Source of the DNA: a virus | Direction: 5' to 3' (one strand) | IMG/VR virus record: IMGVR_UViG_3300010354_000100 | Coordinates: 1 to 58,941 of that record | DNA length: 58,941 nucleotides | Shown here: one piece after another, positions 14,942 to 21,426 of the stretch | Layout: each line of letters opens with the position of its first letter | Numbering within the stretch: the first letter of the stretch is position 1 | Position numbers and translations under genes: made by a program | The notes under the pieces: model-generated | The model's database searches: none | What the model saw: the letters and a program-made list of their open reading frames with translations, nothing else | What the model was told of the DNA's origin: nothing

Positions 14942-14970
14942 TTGCGAAAGCGACCGCGATGTGATACAGT
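14942..14970 (+). promoter_or_regulatory. first tandem promoter upstream of RNA candidate
   Basis: TTGCGA, 17 bp, TACAGT. The transcript would begin with the hairpin AGGGCA-GT-TGCCCT. Confidence 0.75.
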
Positions 14971-15012
14971 ATAGGTAGGGCAGTTGCCCTGAGAATAATT
15001 ATCGCGTCCGAG

Positions 15013-15041
15013 TTGCGAAAGCGACAAAGATGTGATACACT
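15013..15041 (+). promoter_or_regulatory. second tandem promoter, drives RNA candidate
   Basis: TTGCGA, 17 bp, TACACT. Confidence 0.8.
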
Positions 15042-15047
15042 TAGAGT

Positions 15048-15275
15048 ATAAGGCAATACGAATACAGTAAGCAATTACTGACAACACATAGGAATACATC
15101 ACTTACACAAGTTGTATCACCAGCAATACTTACCGACGACCGTCCTAGGCGGTCGGCTCGTAGTCCCTTCTGCGTCGAGCCTTCCCTGTCAGTCCCTGTA
15201 ATCCGACGCAGGCGGAGTTGCTATCCGCCGAGTGTCAGTATGTGCGCGACGACGGTCGCTGTCGGTAGTTGCTTA
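15048..15275 (+). ncRNA. candidate structured non-coding RNA 1
   Basis: No ORF. A long-range helix pairs AGCAA and TACCGAC (15122-15126, 15131-15137) with GTCGGTA and TTGCT (15261-15267, 15269-15273). It encloses GACCG/CGGTC (loop TCCTAGG), GGCTCG/CGAGCC, GGCGGA/TCCGCC and GCGAC/GTCGC. A 5' hairpin CAGTAA-GCAA-TTACTG has a GNRA loop. CTGCGTC (15170) could instead pair with GACGCAG (15205), excluding the GGCTCG helix. Has its own promoters. Confidence 0.65.
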
Positions 15276-15297
15276 GTGTATCCGTATGTGATACACT
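15269..15297 (+). promoter_or_regulatory. promoter for 15319 gene
   Basis: TTGCTT, 17 bp, TACACT; the -35 box is the 3' strand of the closing helix of RNA candidate 1. Confidence 0.75.
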
Positions 15298-15318
15298 GTA
15301 AATAGAAAGGTAAACACA

Positions 15319-15495
15319 ATGACAAACCAATACCGAGGGTTCATCTCGTTCGCCACGAGCGATGCCGAGTTTGACCTCTTCAAACACAAGATAAATCGTT
15401 ACTACAACTGGTGCGGTGCTCTTCGCATTGACCCGATGGATGACGAGAACTACAACTCATTCTGCGAGGCCGACTCGGTCTTAGAGAATGCCTGA
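15319..15495 (+). CDS. small hypothetical protein
   Basis: 58 aa, AGAAAGG upstream. Acidic and aromatic (INRYYNWCGALRIDPMDDENYN). Unassigned; directly downstream of the RNA candidate. Confidence 0.6.
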   Translation: MTNQYRGFISFATSDAEFDLFKHKINRYYNWCGALRIDPMDDENYNSFCEADSVLENA

Positions 15496-15500
15496 CCTAG

Positions 15501-15538
15501 GTCCCGGCGCGCCTTACCTCCTTTCCGCGCGCCGGGAC
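15501..15538 (+). terminator. terminator with anti-Shine-Dalgarno loop
   Basis: Perfect 12-bp stem GTCCCGGCGCGC/GCGCGCCGGGAC; the loop is CTTACCTCCTTTCC, which contains ACCTCCTTTC, the 3' tail of 16S rRNA. Confidence 0.8.
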
Positions 15539-15545
15539 CATCGGG

Positions 15546-15618
15546 CCCAAGGAAATCGCCGCGCCGAATAAATCCAACAATCAAGGAACACCATAAATTC
15601 GGGGGGCGGAGGCAGGTT
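15546..15618 (+). repeat. oriented dispersed repeat, copy 6
   Basis: CAAGGAAATCGCCGCGC, GAATAAATCC, variable bases, GGAACACCATAAATT from 15585, GGCGGAGGCAGG. Confidence 0.8.
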
Positions 15619-15684
15619 TGCCGGGAGCAGGGGCAGGCCCCGGGCGACCGGCACAGGGCCGCACGCATCTCACCCGCTACTACT

Positions 15685-15713
15685 ATTGTAGCACAAACTG
15701 ACGCAGAAAGCAA
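15685..15713 (-). promoter_or_regulatory. minus-strand promoter, no clear gene
   Basis: On minus: TTGCTT, 17 bp, TACAAT. It fires leftward across the repeat and toward the terminator at 15501. Confidence 0.65.
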
Positions 15714-15750
15714 CCCAAAAAGAAATTTATCTTTCTTCCCGTAGAGGTTG

Positions 15751-15779
15751 CTATCTGTCTAACAATATGGTACCATTGA
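15751..15779 (+). promoter_or_regulatory. promoter for 15824 gene
   Basis: TTGCTA, 17 bp, TACCAT; the spacer carries CTGTCTAACA. A hairpin GTGGGG-AATAA-CCCCAC variant follows at the RNA 5' end. Confidence 0.75.
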
Positions 15780-15823
15780 GTTGTGGGGAATAAGCCCCAC
15801 CGAACAGAATAGGAGCAATAACA

Positions 15824-16045
15824 ATGGATACCGAACAGAAAGCACGACAGAGCGCAAATCTCTATTCGTGGAATACGAGAGTAGACCAAATCAGCGTTCG
15901 CCTAAATGGTGGATATGTGGAGGTCAAAATCGGGGATATCGCTATCTGCCTTGGCGCAGCAGCAGGCGTTGAGCCTCTTGACCTCGTCAAGAAGTTTGGC
16001 GAGGTAGAAGTGACCCAGACCACTACCGGAAAAATCAGGGTCTAG
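15824..16045 (+). CDS. small hypothetical protein
   Basis: 73 aa with AGGAG upstream. Beta-rich middle (ISVRLNGGYVEVKIGDIAIC) and short helices; not recognised. Confidence 0.6.
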   Translation: MDTEQKARQSANLYSWNTRVDQISVRLNGGYVEVKIGDIAICLGAAAGVEPLDLVKKFGEVEVTQTTTGKIRV

Positions 16046-16051
16046 TCGGTC

Positions 16052-16081
16052 GGTCGGGCAGGTGGGATTACCTGCCCGACC
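16052..16081 (+). terminator. hairpin terminator
   Basis: GGTCGGGCAGGT pairs with ACCTGCCCGACC, 6-base loop. Confidence 0.7.
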
Positions 16082-16090
16082 ACTACCGAG

Positions 16091-16119
16091 TTGTGAAACT
16101 TCCGAAAGTGTGATACACT
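16091..16119 (+). promoter_or_regulatory. promoter for 16162 gene
   Basis: TTGTGA, 17 bp, TACACT. Confidence 0.85.
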
Positions 16120-16161
16120 TAGGGTACAAGGCAATACCAACCCAAGACAGGAGACAAGACA

Positions 16162-16389
16162 ATGGCAAACTTCCCCGTTCCCTTTCAGGGAACAAAGGAA
16201 CAACGAGATGCGAACTTCGCTACCCATTCGTGGGGTGCTTTCGGAGACGACTGCCCCGTGTGTATGGAGTGCGACGCTAAGGTCTGGCATCAGGCGGCTA
16301 ACTACCCCTGCGGCACAGAGCCCGACCGCATCACCTGCGATTACGACGAGTGGGTGGCTCTACTCCGTAGCGCAGTCGTGAAAGCGTAA
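16162..16389 (+). CDS. small cysteine-rich protein
   Basis: 75 aa. CPVCMEC in the middle and two further Cys (YPC, ITC) form a likely zinc site. GGAG upstream. No family recognised. Confidence 0.6.
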   Translation: MANFPVPFQGTKEQRDANFATHSWGAFGDDCPVCMECDAKVWHQAANYPCGTEPDRITCDYDEWVALLRSAVVKA

Positions 16390-16402
16390 ACAGAACGAGT
16401 GC

Positions 16403-16436
16403 GGCTGGTGGGGTTCACCTCCTTCCCCCACCAGCC
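16403..16436 (+). terminator. terminator with anti-Shine-Dalgarno loop
   Basis: GGCTGGTGGGG pairs with CCCCACCAGCC; loop TTCACCTCCTTC contains TCACCTCCTT. Confidence 0.8.
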
Positions 16437-16501
16437 CAAACTCGCCGGCAGCGGGCAGAGGCCGCCGGCAGCGGGCCGGAGGCAGAATTTCTCGCGTGGA
16501 G

Positions 16502-16530
16502 TTGCAAAACTCGCGTGAGTGTGATACACT
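16502..16530 (+). promoter_or_regulatory. promoter for 16575 gene
   Basis: TTGCAA, 17 bp, TACACT. Confidence 0.85.
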
Positions 16531-16574
16531 TAGATTATCAGGAAATACCAACTCAACAGAAAAGGAAAATACAA

Positions 16575-16922
16575 ATGAGAACCTACACAATGGCAATTAT
16601 TGACCGCGAAGGTCGCGACTGCGACGCTCACGAAGTAATCCGCCAAATCGGCAGAATGAACACATACGCCATTAGCGGCGGCGTGTGGTCTCCACTGCGA
16701 GACAGCACCGACCAAACGCGCATTATCGGCGCGTGGCTTCACTGCGGCACCTCGCGCGCCGTTGAGGTAGTCCTTGATTGGGACGATACCTACATTGTGC
16801 GCCGCGTCCGCCGCATTACGCGAGGCGTAGACCGCAATAACGGCGTGGTGGAGTTTGAGCAAAAAGGCGTCTACTGCGACGAACTAGCCGAAGTTGCCTA
16901 CCGCGCGAGTTGCTGGCGATGA
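16575..16922 (+). CDS. hypothetical protein
   Basis: 115 aa, AGAAAAGGA upstream. Arg-rich strand pattern (TYIVRRVRRITRGVDRNNGVVEF) and several Cys. Function unknown. Stop overlaps the next ATG. Confidence 0.6.
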   Translation: MRTYTMAIIDREGRDCDAHEVIRQIGRMNTYAISGGVWSPLRDSTDQTRIIGAWLHCGTSRAVEVVLDWDDTYIVRRVRRITRGVDRNNGVVEFEQKGVYCDELAEVAYRASCWR

Positions 16923-17095
16923 ACCAACAGCACCACTACGGCGCGTTCAGGAACTTCGAGGGCTGGGAGGTCTGGCTCTATGACGGGACTACACGCGTAG
17001 ACCGAGAGCGGGGAAACTTCCGCTCTGAGCAAGATGCCCGCCGTTACGCAAGTCGCCTAAACAGTTGCAAAATAGCAGAAAGTGTGATACACTAG
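16919..17095 (+). CDS. small hypothetical protein, paralog of 17100 gene
   Basis: 58 aa, ATGA overlap. Shares with the next gene the order EGWE(V/L)W, then Arg/Glu-rich, then SEQ(D/E)ARR and a final RLN/QLN helix, so the two are a tandem duplication. Confidence 0.6.
   Translation: MNQQHHYGAFRNFEGWEVWLYDGTTRVDRERGNFRSEQDARRYASRLNSCKIAESVIH
17065..17093 (+). promoter_or_regulatory. promoter for leaderless 17100 gene
   Basis: TTGCAA, 17 bp, TACACT, six bases before the ATG. Confidence 0.85.
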
Positions 17096-17099
17096 AACT

Positions 17100-17288
17100 A
17101 TGAGAACAAAACACCCATACCCATACAACTACCAAGTATTCCCGACCCGCGAGGGCTGGGAACTGTGGTTCTGCGACGAGAACGAGCCGGAGAGCCGCGA
17201 ACAAGTGTTTGCCACCGAGCAGGAAGCACGGCGGGCAGCGGCACAACTGAACTTGGAGTACGAACTCCACAACATTCCCACGCCGTAA
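17100..17288 (+). CDS. small hypothetical protein, leaderless
   Basis: 62 aa with no ribosome site; the ATG is at the promoter +1. EGWELWFCDE and FATEQEARRAAAQLN match its upstream paralog. Similar short beta-beta-alpha proteins occur in phages, function unknown. Confidence 0.65.
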   Translation: MRTKHPYPYNYQVFPTREGWELWFCDENEPESREQVFATEQEARRAAAQLNLEYELHNIPTP

Positions 17289-17290
17289 GG

Positions 17291-17319
17291 TTGCGAAACC
17301 CCAAAGCGTGTGATACAAT
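17291..17319 (+). promoter_or_regulatory. promoter for 17376 gene
   Basis: TTGCGA, 17 bp, TACAAT, then a 5' hairpin CTAGTGG/CCACTAG. Confidence 0.85.
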
Positions 17320-17375
17320 AATACTAGTGGGGCAACCGCTCCACTAGAAACCAAACAGGAAAGGCATACAACATA

Positions 17376-17786
17376 ATGAGTAAGACAATAAATGTGCGAG
17401 TGACAAAGGCAAAATTGCTTGCGGCACTCAAAGCAGCACTAGCGAAGCAGGAACAGGAAGCCAAGGACTACGCCAACGCAGAGAAGGCGCGGGCGAAGGC
17501 AACCGCCGACATCAAGAAGTCGGTGGCGGCACTCGTCAAGTCAGGCAAACTGACCCCGAAGGAAGTCTCCTTCCCATACTCGTACCGTCACGATACGAAC
17601 GAGTTTGAGGAAGTGACCGTCACCTTCTCGCACAAAATCACTCTGCCCAAGAAGGACAATCGCTTCTGCGAGCACACCAACAGGGCAGCAGTAGAGGAAC
17701 TCAGCAACGCAATCCGCGTTCTGGAACTCACCGACGAGGAGTATGTCCGTACTTCCTCCTACGGCGCAGTAGCCAAGTACCTCTAA
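17376..17786 (+). CDS. hypothetical protein with helical N terminus
   Basis: 136 aa. The first 50 residues form a Lys/Ala/Glu-rich, possibly coiled helix (LLAALKAALAKQEQEAKDYA); the rest is mixed. AGGAAAGG upstream. Not recognised. Confidence 0.6.
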   Translation: MSKTINVRVTKAKLLAALKAALAKQEQEAKDYANAEKARAKATADIKKSVAALVKSGKLTPKEVSFPYSYRHDTNEFEEVTVTFSHKITLPKKDNRFCEHTNRAAVEELSNAIRVLELTDEEYVRTSSYGAVAKYL

Positions 17787-17794
17787 GCAGGTTC

Positions 17795-17824
17795 GGCTGG
17801 TGGGGCTCTCCTTACCCACCAGCC
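17795..17824 (+). terminator. hairpin terminator, partial anti-SD loop
   Basis: GGCTGGTGGG pairs with CCCACCAGCC; loop GCTCTCCTTA. Confidence 0.75.
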
Positions 17825-17847
17825 ACAACCCGCCGCCGGGCAGAGGC

Positions 17848-17920
17848 CAAGGGAAACGCAGCGCGTGGAATAAATCCGATTATCTTGGAACACCATTTCT
17901 TGCGCGGAGGCAGGGGCAGG
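17848..17920 (+). repeat. oriented dispersed repeat, copy 7
   Basis: CAAGGGAAACGCAGCGC, GAATAAATCCGA, 7 variable bases, GGAACACCATTTCTT from 17887, GGAGGCAGGGGCAGG. Confidence 0.8.
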
Positions 17921-17928
17921 CGGGCCGG

Positions 17929-17961
17929 CCACGCAGAGTGGTCGCCGGCCACCCAGAGTGA
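17929..17961. repeat. pair of CCAC-type palindromes
   Basis: CCACGCAGAGTGG at 17929 and CCACCCAGAGTGA at 17949, 20 bp apart. Confidence 0.6.
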
Positions 17962-17997
17962 CCAGCCGGCTGTAATCAGATTGTAATACTAATAGTG

Positions 17998-18026
17998 TTG
18001 CAAATCTGTCTAACATACCCTACAAT
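17998..18026 (+). promoter_or_regulatory. promoter for leaderless 18033 gene
   Basis: TTGCAA, 17 bp with CTGTCTAACA inside, TACAAT, six bases to the ATG. Confidence 0.85.
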
Positions 18027-18032
18027 CTAAGT

Positions 18033-18353
18033 ATGACACACACACAAGGAACCAGCCCGTACGCTGGACGCGCAATACCCGAATGGACATCAGTGGAGGA
18101 ATTCACGGAATACTGCCGTGAGTTCTATTCAGTAGAGCGTCCAGGTGCTATCTATCCATTCGCCTACGAAATGGAGATAGTCACCGCTGTCAATGCCCAC
18201 CTAACGGACCCGAACCCGCTATTCCCGTTTGACGGAGATAGCGCCGACCGTGAGGCTGTCCGTGACCGCATCCTCGCGGAGCGCCGTTTGACGGGCTTTG
18301 AGGAATGTGACTTTGACAGGGCAGTAGAGGTTGGCAAAACTAAGATAGTGTGA
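18033..18353 (+). CDS. hypothetical protein, leaderless
   Basis: 106 aa. Acidic, with EWTSVEEFTEYCREFYS and a C-terminal acidic helix. No ribosome site; ATG at the promoter +1. Unassigned. Confidence 0.6.
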   Translation: MTHTQGTSPYAGRAIPEWTSVEEFTEYCREFYSVERPGAIYPFAYEMEIVTAVNAHLTDPNPLFPFDGDSADREAVRDRILAERRLTGFEECDFDRAVEVGKTKIV

Positions 18354-18359
18354 TACACT
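18331..18359 (+). promoter_or_regulatory. promoter for 18408 gene
   Basis: TTGGCA, 17 bp, TACACT, then the leader hairpin GTAGGGC-AATCCC-GCCCTAC. Confidence 0.8.
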
Positions 18360-18407
18360 GTAAGTAGTAGGGCAATCCCGCCCTACGCAACGGAATAGGA
18401 GAACCCA

Positions 18408-18641
18408 ATGGCAAGAGTAAGACAATACAGATACGAACCCGTAGGTATGGACATCTTTGATGCCCGCAAGTACCAGCCAGCACGCGGCACGCTCGTCGTG
18501 AAATGCTCTGGCGGTGCAGGCGCGCCACCCAATGGCACTATGGGCCACTGCTATGTCAAAGACGCGATTACAGGCGCGTTCTATGGCCTAGTGCTGGTGA
18601 AGTCCCTCGTCCCCGCTGGCCTCGTCTCTACCGAAAGGTAG
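18408..18641 (+). CDS. small hypothetical protein
   Basis: 77 aa, AGGAG upstream. Basic start (MARVRQYRYEP) and a Gly-rich middle (CSGGAGAPPNGTMGHCYVKD). Unassigned. Confidence 0.6.
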   Translation: MARVRQYRYEPVGMDIFDARKYQPARGTLVVKCSGGAGAPPNGTMGHCYVKDAITGAFYGLVLVKSLVPAGLVSTER

Positions 18642-18667
18642 GGCCGAGTCCGCGCGGCGGGCCGGAG

Positions 18668-18742
18668 ACACTGGCGTGGTGGGGCCCAGCACGATTGCGA
18701 TGCTTAGCGCTCGCATAGCACAACGGCCTCGCCCGCCAGTGT
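18668..18742 (+). terminator. long branched hairpin between genes
   Basis: ACACTGGCG (18668) pairs with CGCCAGTGT (18734), then GGGGCC with GGCCTC, enclosing TGCGA/TCGCA. Probably the terminator of the 18408 gene, but elaborate enough to be an RNA in its own right. Confidence 0.5.
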
Positions 18743-18770
18743 TGCAAAACATAAACTAATGTGATACACT
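18742..18770 (+). promoter_or_regulatory. promoter for 18792 gene
   Basis: TTGCAA, 17 bp, TACACT. Confidence 0.85.
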
Positions 18771-18791
18771 ATAAATAGAAGGGAGAACCCA

Positions 18792-18947
18792 ATGGATAAA
18801 AAACTAACGTGGTGGGACTACTTGCCAGATGATGTGCAAGAAGGCCTCGCACCGCTCACGGAAGAAGACTTCTGGGAGGCAATGGCGGAAGCCCGCAATT
18901 GCGACGTCTCGGAAATCGGAGACCGCGACCCAATCGAATTCCTCTGA
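18792..18947 (+). CDS. small acidic protein
   Basis: 51 aa, GGGAG upstream. Very acidic (DDVQEGLAPLTEEDFWEAMAEA), net charge strongly negative, the profile of a DNA mimic or protein inhibitor, though that is only a suggestion. Confidence 0.6.
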   Translation: MDKKLTWWDYLPDDVQEGLAPLTEEDFWEAMAEARNCDVSEIGDRDPIEFL

Positions 18948-18954
18948 TTGGCAA

Positions 18955-18988
18955 GCGTGCCGGCATCGCCTCCTTGGTGCCGGCACGC
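18955..18988 (+). terminator. terminator with anti-Shine-Dalgarno loop
   Basis: GCGTGCCGGCA pairs with TGCCGGCACGC; loop TCGCCTCCTTGG contains CCTCCTT. Confidence 0.8.
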
Positions 18989-19007
18989 AACGCCAGCGGG
19001 CAGAGGC

Positions 19008-19080
19008 CAAGAGAAACGCCGCTCGCGAAATAAATCCGATTACGAAGGAACACCATAAATTCGGGCGGGAGCCAGGAGCA
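19008..19080 (+). repeat. oriented dispersed repeat, copy 8
   Basis: CAAGAGAAACGCCGC, GAAATAAATCCGA, 7 variable bases, GGAACACCATAAATT from 19047; CCGA can pair with TCGG. Confidence 0.85.
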
Positions 19081-19137
19081 GGTTTGTGAAAGTGTGAACA
19101 ATCACAAACCTTGTAACACACTTGTAACACTCAGGAT

Positions 19138-19166
19138 TAGACAAGTGTCTAACAGTATGGTATCCT
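19138..19166 (+). promoter_or_regulatory. promoter without an obvious gene
   Basis: TAGACA, 17 bp including TGTCTAACA, TATCCT. Confidence 0.55.
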
Positions 19167-19211
19167 ATTACTAGTGGGGCAACCCACCGAATAAAAAAAC
19201 TGTCGGGCAGG

Positions 19212-19240
19212 TTGTCAATCTGTCTAACAGTCGCTACAAT
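19212..19240 (+). promoter_or_regulatory. promoter for 19293 gene
   Basis: TTGTCA, 17 bp including CTGTCTAACA, TACAAT; leader hairpin GTGGGC-AATCCC-GCCCAC follows. Confidence 0.85.
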
Positions 19241-19292
19241 CTAAGTAGTGGGCAATCCCGCCCACTACAACCCAATGAAAGAGGTAATGAGA

Positions 19293-19550
19293 ATGAAAAC
19301 TACAATCCACCAGACAACGCCGAACAGCACGGCAATCGCCAAGTGGGCGTTCTACTCCGACAACGAGAGTGGTATCGGCACACTGTTCGTATCATTCCAG
19401 AATGGCAGTGAGTACGCCTACGGTGACTGCCCACTCAATCTGGTAGTGCCGATGCTCACCCAAGCGTCAATCGGGCGCTACTTCGCTCACACGGTGAAGC
19501 CCGCAATCCCAGCCCACAAGGTTGAGAAGGTCGGCAACCTAGTCCACTAA
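19293..19550 (+). CDS. KTSC-domain-like protein
   Basis: 85 aa. The run GIGTLFVSFQNGSEYAYGDCP followed by a helix ending in S-GRYF resembles the KTSC domain (small beta protein linked to lysyl-tRNA synthetases and phages, role unclear). ATGs at 19275 and 19287 are possible but too close to or upstream of GAGG. Confidence 0.6.
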   Translation: MKTTIHQTTPNSTAIAKWAFYSDNESGIGTLFVSFQNGSEYAYGDCPLNLVVPMLTQASIGRYFAHTVKPAIPAHKVEKVGNLVH

Positions 19551-19558
19551 TCGGGCAA

Positions 19559-19586
19559 GGTTCGGGCGGGACAACCCGCCCGAACC
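19559..19586 (+). terminator. hairpin terminator
   Basis: GGTTCGGGCGGG pairs perfectly with CCCGCCCGAACC, loop ACAA. Confidence 0.75.
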
Positions 19587-19640
19587 AACCCGATAGGGCA
19601 GGCGGCAGGGGCAGGCGGGCAAAAAAGTTTGCCTCTCAGG

Positions 19641-19669
19641 TTGCGAGAATAGAATAAGTGTGATACAAT
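19641..19669 (+). promoter_or_regulatory. promoter for 19716 gene
   Basis: TTGCGA, 17 bp, TACAAT; leader hairpin GTGGGC-AATCCC-GCCCAC. Confidence 0.85.
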
Positions 19670-19715
19670 AATAGTAGTGGGCAATCCCGCCCACACGAAC
19701 AGCAAGGAGAACAGA

Positions 19716-19997
19716 ATGACACTCAAAAGAATGCCGAGAGGCGCAAAACTGACTACGGCGTGGTGCGAGGTGAGTTCGTATGCCTACCCCAAAGGGTGGA
19801 ATAACGAAGTCACTATCTGCCACTACGAGGCTGATATGACATACGCAGACGGGTTCGTAATTCCCGCAGCGATGGTTGCCGTCTATGACGATGGCAAGTG
19901 TGTCTATCGGCAAGCGTTCTACGGAGAGACAGCCGTAAGCGATGCTGAACGGTTCGGCAACGATGCCGTCAGCAAAGCGTTGTACGCCAACGCCTAA
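19716..19997 (+). CDS. hypothetical protein
   Basis: 93 aa, AAGGAG upstream. Beta-rich with several aromatic residues (SSYAYPKGWNNEVTICHYEADMTY). Unassigned. Confidence 0.6.
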   Translation: MTLKRMPRGAKLTTAWCEVSSYAYPKGWNNEVTICHYEADMTYADGFVIPAAMVAVYDDGKCVYRQAFYGETAVSDAERFGNDAVSKALYANA

Positions 19998-20011
19998 GCG
20001 CAACGGAATAA

Positions 20012-20040
20012 CTGTCGGGCAGGCAACACCTGCCCGACAG
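20012..20040 (+). terminator. hairpin terminator
   Basis: CTGTCGGGCAGG pairs with CCTGCCCGACAG, 5-base loop. Confidence 0.75.
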
Positions 20041-20042
20041 AT

Positions 20043-20072
20043 AACCGTGTAACACCCTCTCGCTACAATGGG
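20043..20072 (+). repeat. 30-base repeat, copy 1
   Basis: AACCGTGTAACACCC, then CTCGCTACAATGGG. Near-identical to 20976-21005; carries a TACAAT that could be a -10. Confidence 0.6.
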
Positions 20073-20106
20073 AGGGGGAGACTTCACGCGCGCGGGCGGG
20101 TGCCAT

Positions 20107-20175
20107 CAAGGAAACGCAGCGCACGGAATAAATCCGATTGTGAAGGAACACCATATTGTCAGGGGGCGGAGGCAG
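20107..20175 (+). repeat. oriented dispersed repeat, copy 9
   Basis: CAAGGAAACGCAGCGC, GAATAAATCCGA, 7 variable bases, GGAACACCATATTGT from 20145, GGCGGAGGCAG. Confidence 0.85.
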
Positions 20176-20218
20176 AATTGTTGCCGGGAGCCGGCGGCCG
20201 CGGAGCGTGACTGCCCGA

Positions 20219-20231
20219 CCACTCAGAGTGG
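20219..20231. repeat. CCAC-type perfect palindrome
   Basis: CCACTCAGAGTGG. Confidence 0.6.
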
Positions 20232-20300
20232 TGAATAACTTGTAACACAAATGAAACAAAAATAATGCCTCAAAAGTGAGGAAATCGTACACCCCTGTGA

Positions 20301-20306
20301 TACAAT
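20301..20306 (+). promoter_or_regulatory. -10 box for 20356 gene
   Basis: TGTGATACAAT without a good -35; GTACACCC lies in the spacer as in two other promoters, so an activator may be needed. Leader hairpin around AATCCC follows. Confidence 0.6.
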
Positions 20307-20355
20307 TGTATTAGTGAGGTAATCCCGCCTCACCGAACACAACGGAGGTAATGAA

Positions 20356-20598
20356 ATGCTCACACTAATCGGCACGGCAGAAATGCCGACACCGCCACAA
20401 AACGACACCGCTTGGCTGCGTGATAACGCCCGCTTCGGTGCCGCTATCGTCACCCGCAACGGAGTACGCACCCGCGAATTCCTGCCCGTGACCTACACCG
20501 ACCCCGATACGGGCAAGCAGGCTCACCCGCTGTTCCCTGCCCGTGAGCGTGGCGGCAAGCGGTACATTGACACCAGCGCCAAGCCCCAACTGGACTAA
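20356..20598 (+). CDS. AWLRDNAR-family small protein A
   Basis: 80 aa, GGAGG upstream. Contains TAWLRDNARFGAAIVTRNGV, shared with the 23297 and 28222 genes, then a PDTGKQAHPLFPAR segment shared with 23297. A phage-specific family, role unknown. Confidence 0.65.
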   Translation: MLTLIGTAEMPTPPQNDTAWLRDNARFGAAIVTRNGVRTREFLPVTYTDPDTGKQAHPLFPARERGGKRYIDTSAKPQLD

Positions 20599-20607
20599 GC
20601 GTCTAAC

Positions 20608-20629
20608 GGGTGGGGCGAAAGCCCCACCC
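20608..20629 (+). terminator. hairpin terminator with GNRA loop
   Basis: GGGTGGGGC-GAAA-GCCCCACCC. Confidence 0.75.
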
Positions 20630-20689
20630 AACAGGGCAGGCGGCAGAGGCAAGCGGGCGACCGGCACGCAAAAAAACTTGCGTACCGAG

Positions 20690-20718
20690 TTGCGAAACTA
20701 AAACAACTGTGATACAAT
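20690..20718 (+). promoter_or_regulatory. promoter for 20740 gene
   Basis: TTGCGA, 17 bp, TACAAT. Confidence 0.85.
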
Positions 20719-20739
20719 AATAGTAGGAGGAATAACCAA

Positions 20740-20985
20740 ATGAAAATCACAAACCTAATCACAAATGAAATGAAAACGGGGCGCACCCTCAAAGCGTCAT
20801 CGTGGCGAGCGGTTCAGGTATCCGACACCCGTCGGGAAATCTGGCACTACTCCACGCTAATGGCGGTGCTCAACGGCAACGAATTCCAGCAGGTTAGCAA
20901 CGGTTGGGGTTCAATGTCGGACAAGCACGGAATGGGCAAACTCCGCAAAGGCGTTACCTTGAAGGGTTACACCGAAACCGTGTAA
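20740..20985 (+). CDS. small hypothetical protein
   Basis: 81 aa, AGGAGG upstream. Basic, with SSWRAVQVSDTRREIWHYS; unassigned. Its last codons overlap the second copy of the 30-base repeat. Confidence 0.6.
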   Translation: MKITNLITNEMKTGRTLKASSWRAVQVSDTRREIWHYSTLMAVLNGNEFQQVSNGWGSMSDKHGMGKLRKGVTLKGYTETV

Positions 20986-21005
20986 CACCCCCTCGCTACA
21001 ATGGG
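20976..21005 (+). repeat. 30-base repeat, copy 2
   Basis: AACCGTGTAACACCC and CTCGCTACAATGGG, as at 20043. Confidence 0.6.
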
Positions 21006-21030
21006 GTTAGGTGGGAAACCACCTAACCCC
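21003..21030 (+). terminator. hairpin terminator
   Basis: GGGGTTAGGTGG pairs with CCACCTAACCCC, loop GAAA. Confidence 0.75.
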
Positions 21031-21074
21031 AGAGGGCGACAGAGGCAGGCGGGCAAAAAATCTTTCTTGGATAG

Positions 21075-21103
21075 TTGCAAAACTGCCGAGACTGTGATAC
21101 ACT
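21075..21103 (+). promoter_or_regulatory. promoter for 21143 gene
   Basis: TTGCAA, 17 bp, TACACT. Confidence 0.85.
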
Positions 21104-21142
21104 AATAACATAAGGCAATACCAAACCAACAAGGAGAAAAAA

Positions 21143-21340
21143 ATGAACCACTACATACACGCACACGACGTAAAGGCGGAGGACGTAATAGTTACCGTCA
21201 ATGGCAATCCCTACGACAGCGCATCGCTGACCGTTGAGATTACCGACACGAACCGCAATACGACCAGCATCCACTTCTACACGAACGAATTGCTGGAAGT
21301 CCTGCGAAAGTTCGCCCAAGAAGCCGTAGCCGTACGCTAA
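21143..21340 (+). CDS. small hypothetical protein
   Basis: 65 aa, AAGGAG upstream. Two or three strands then an amphipathic helix (NELLEVLRKFAQEAVAV). Unassigned. Confidence 0.6.
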   Translation: MNHYIHAHDVKAEDVIVTVNGNPYDSASLTVEITDTNRNTTSIHFYTNELLEVLRKFAQEAVAVR

Positions 21341-21346
21341 CGGCTG

Positions 21347-21382
21347 GGCTGGCGGTGGGACGAGAAGCGCCCACCGCCAGCC
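21347..21382 (+). terminator. hairpin terminator
   Basis: GGCTGGCGGTGGG pairs with CCCACCGCCAGCC, 10-base loop. Confidence 0.75.
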
Positions 21383-21426
21383 ACCGGGCGACAGAGGCAG
21401 GCGGGCAAGAATTCCCCCCGCACGAG

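Larger units (their letters stand above)
14793..15318. other. 526-base gene-free region with RNA candidate
   Basis: Terminator, GC-rich spacer, a CCAC palindrome, tandem promoters and a structured RNA candidate; no usable start codon in the RNA part. Confidence 0.65.
15496..15823. other. 328-base gap: terminator, repeat, divergent promoters
   Basis: Contains the anti-SD-loop terminator, repeat copy 6, a minus-strand promoter and the next plus promoter back to back. Confidence 0.6.
18948..19292. other. 345-base gap: terminator, repeat, two promoters
   Basis: Holds the terminator at 18955, repeat copy 8, an inverted repeat GGTTTGTGA/TCACAAACC near 19080, two TTGTAACAC repeats and two promoters. 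The first promoter has a leader hairpin but no gene before the second. Confidence 0.6.
19998..20355. other. 358-base gap: terminator, repeats, palindrome
   Basis: Contains the hairpin at 20012, one copy of a 30-base repeat (20043), repeat copy 9, a CCAC palindrome and the promoter for the next gene. Confidence 0.55.
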
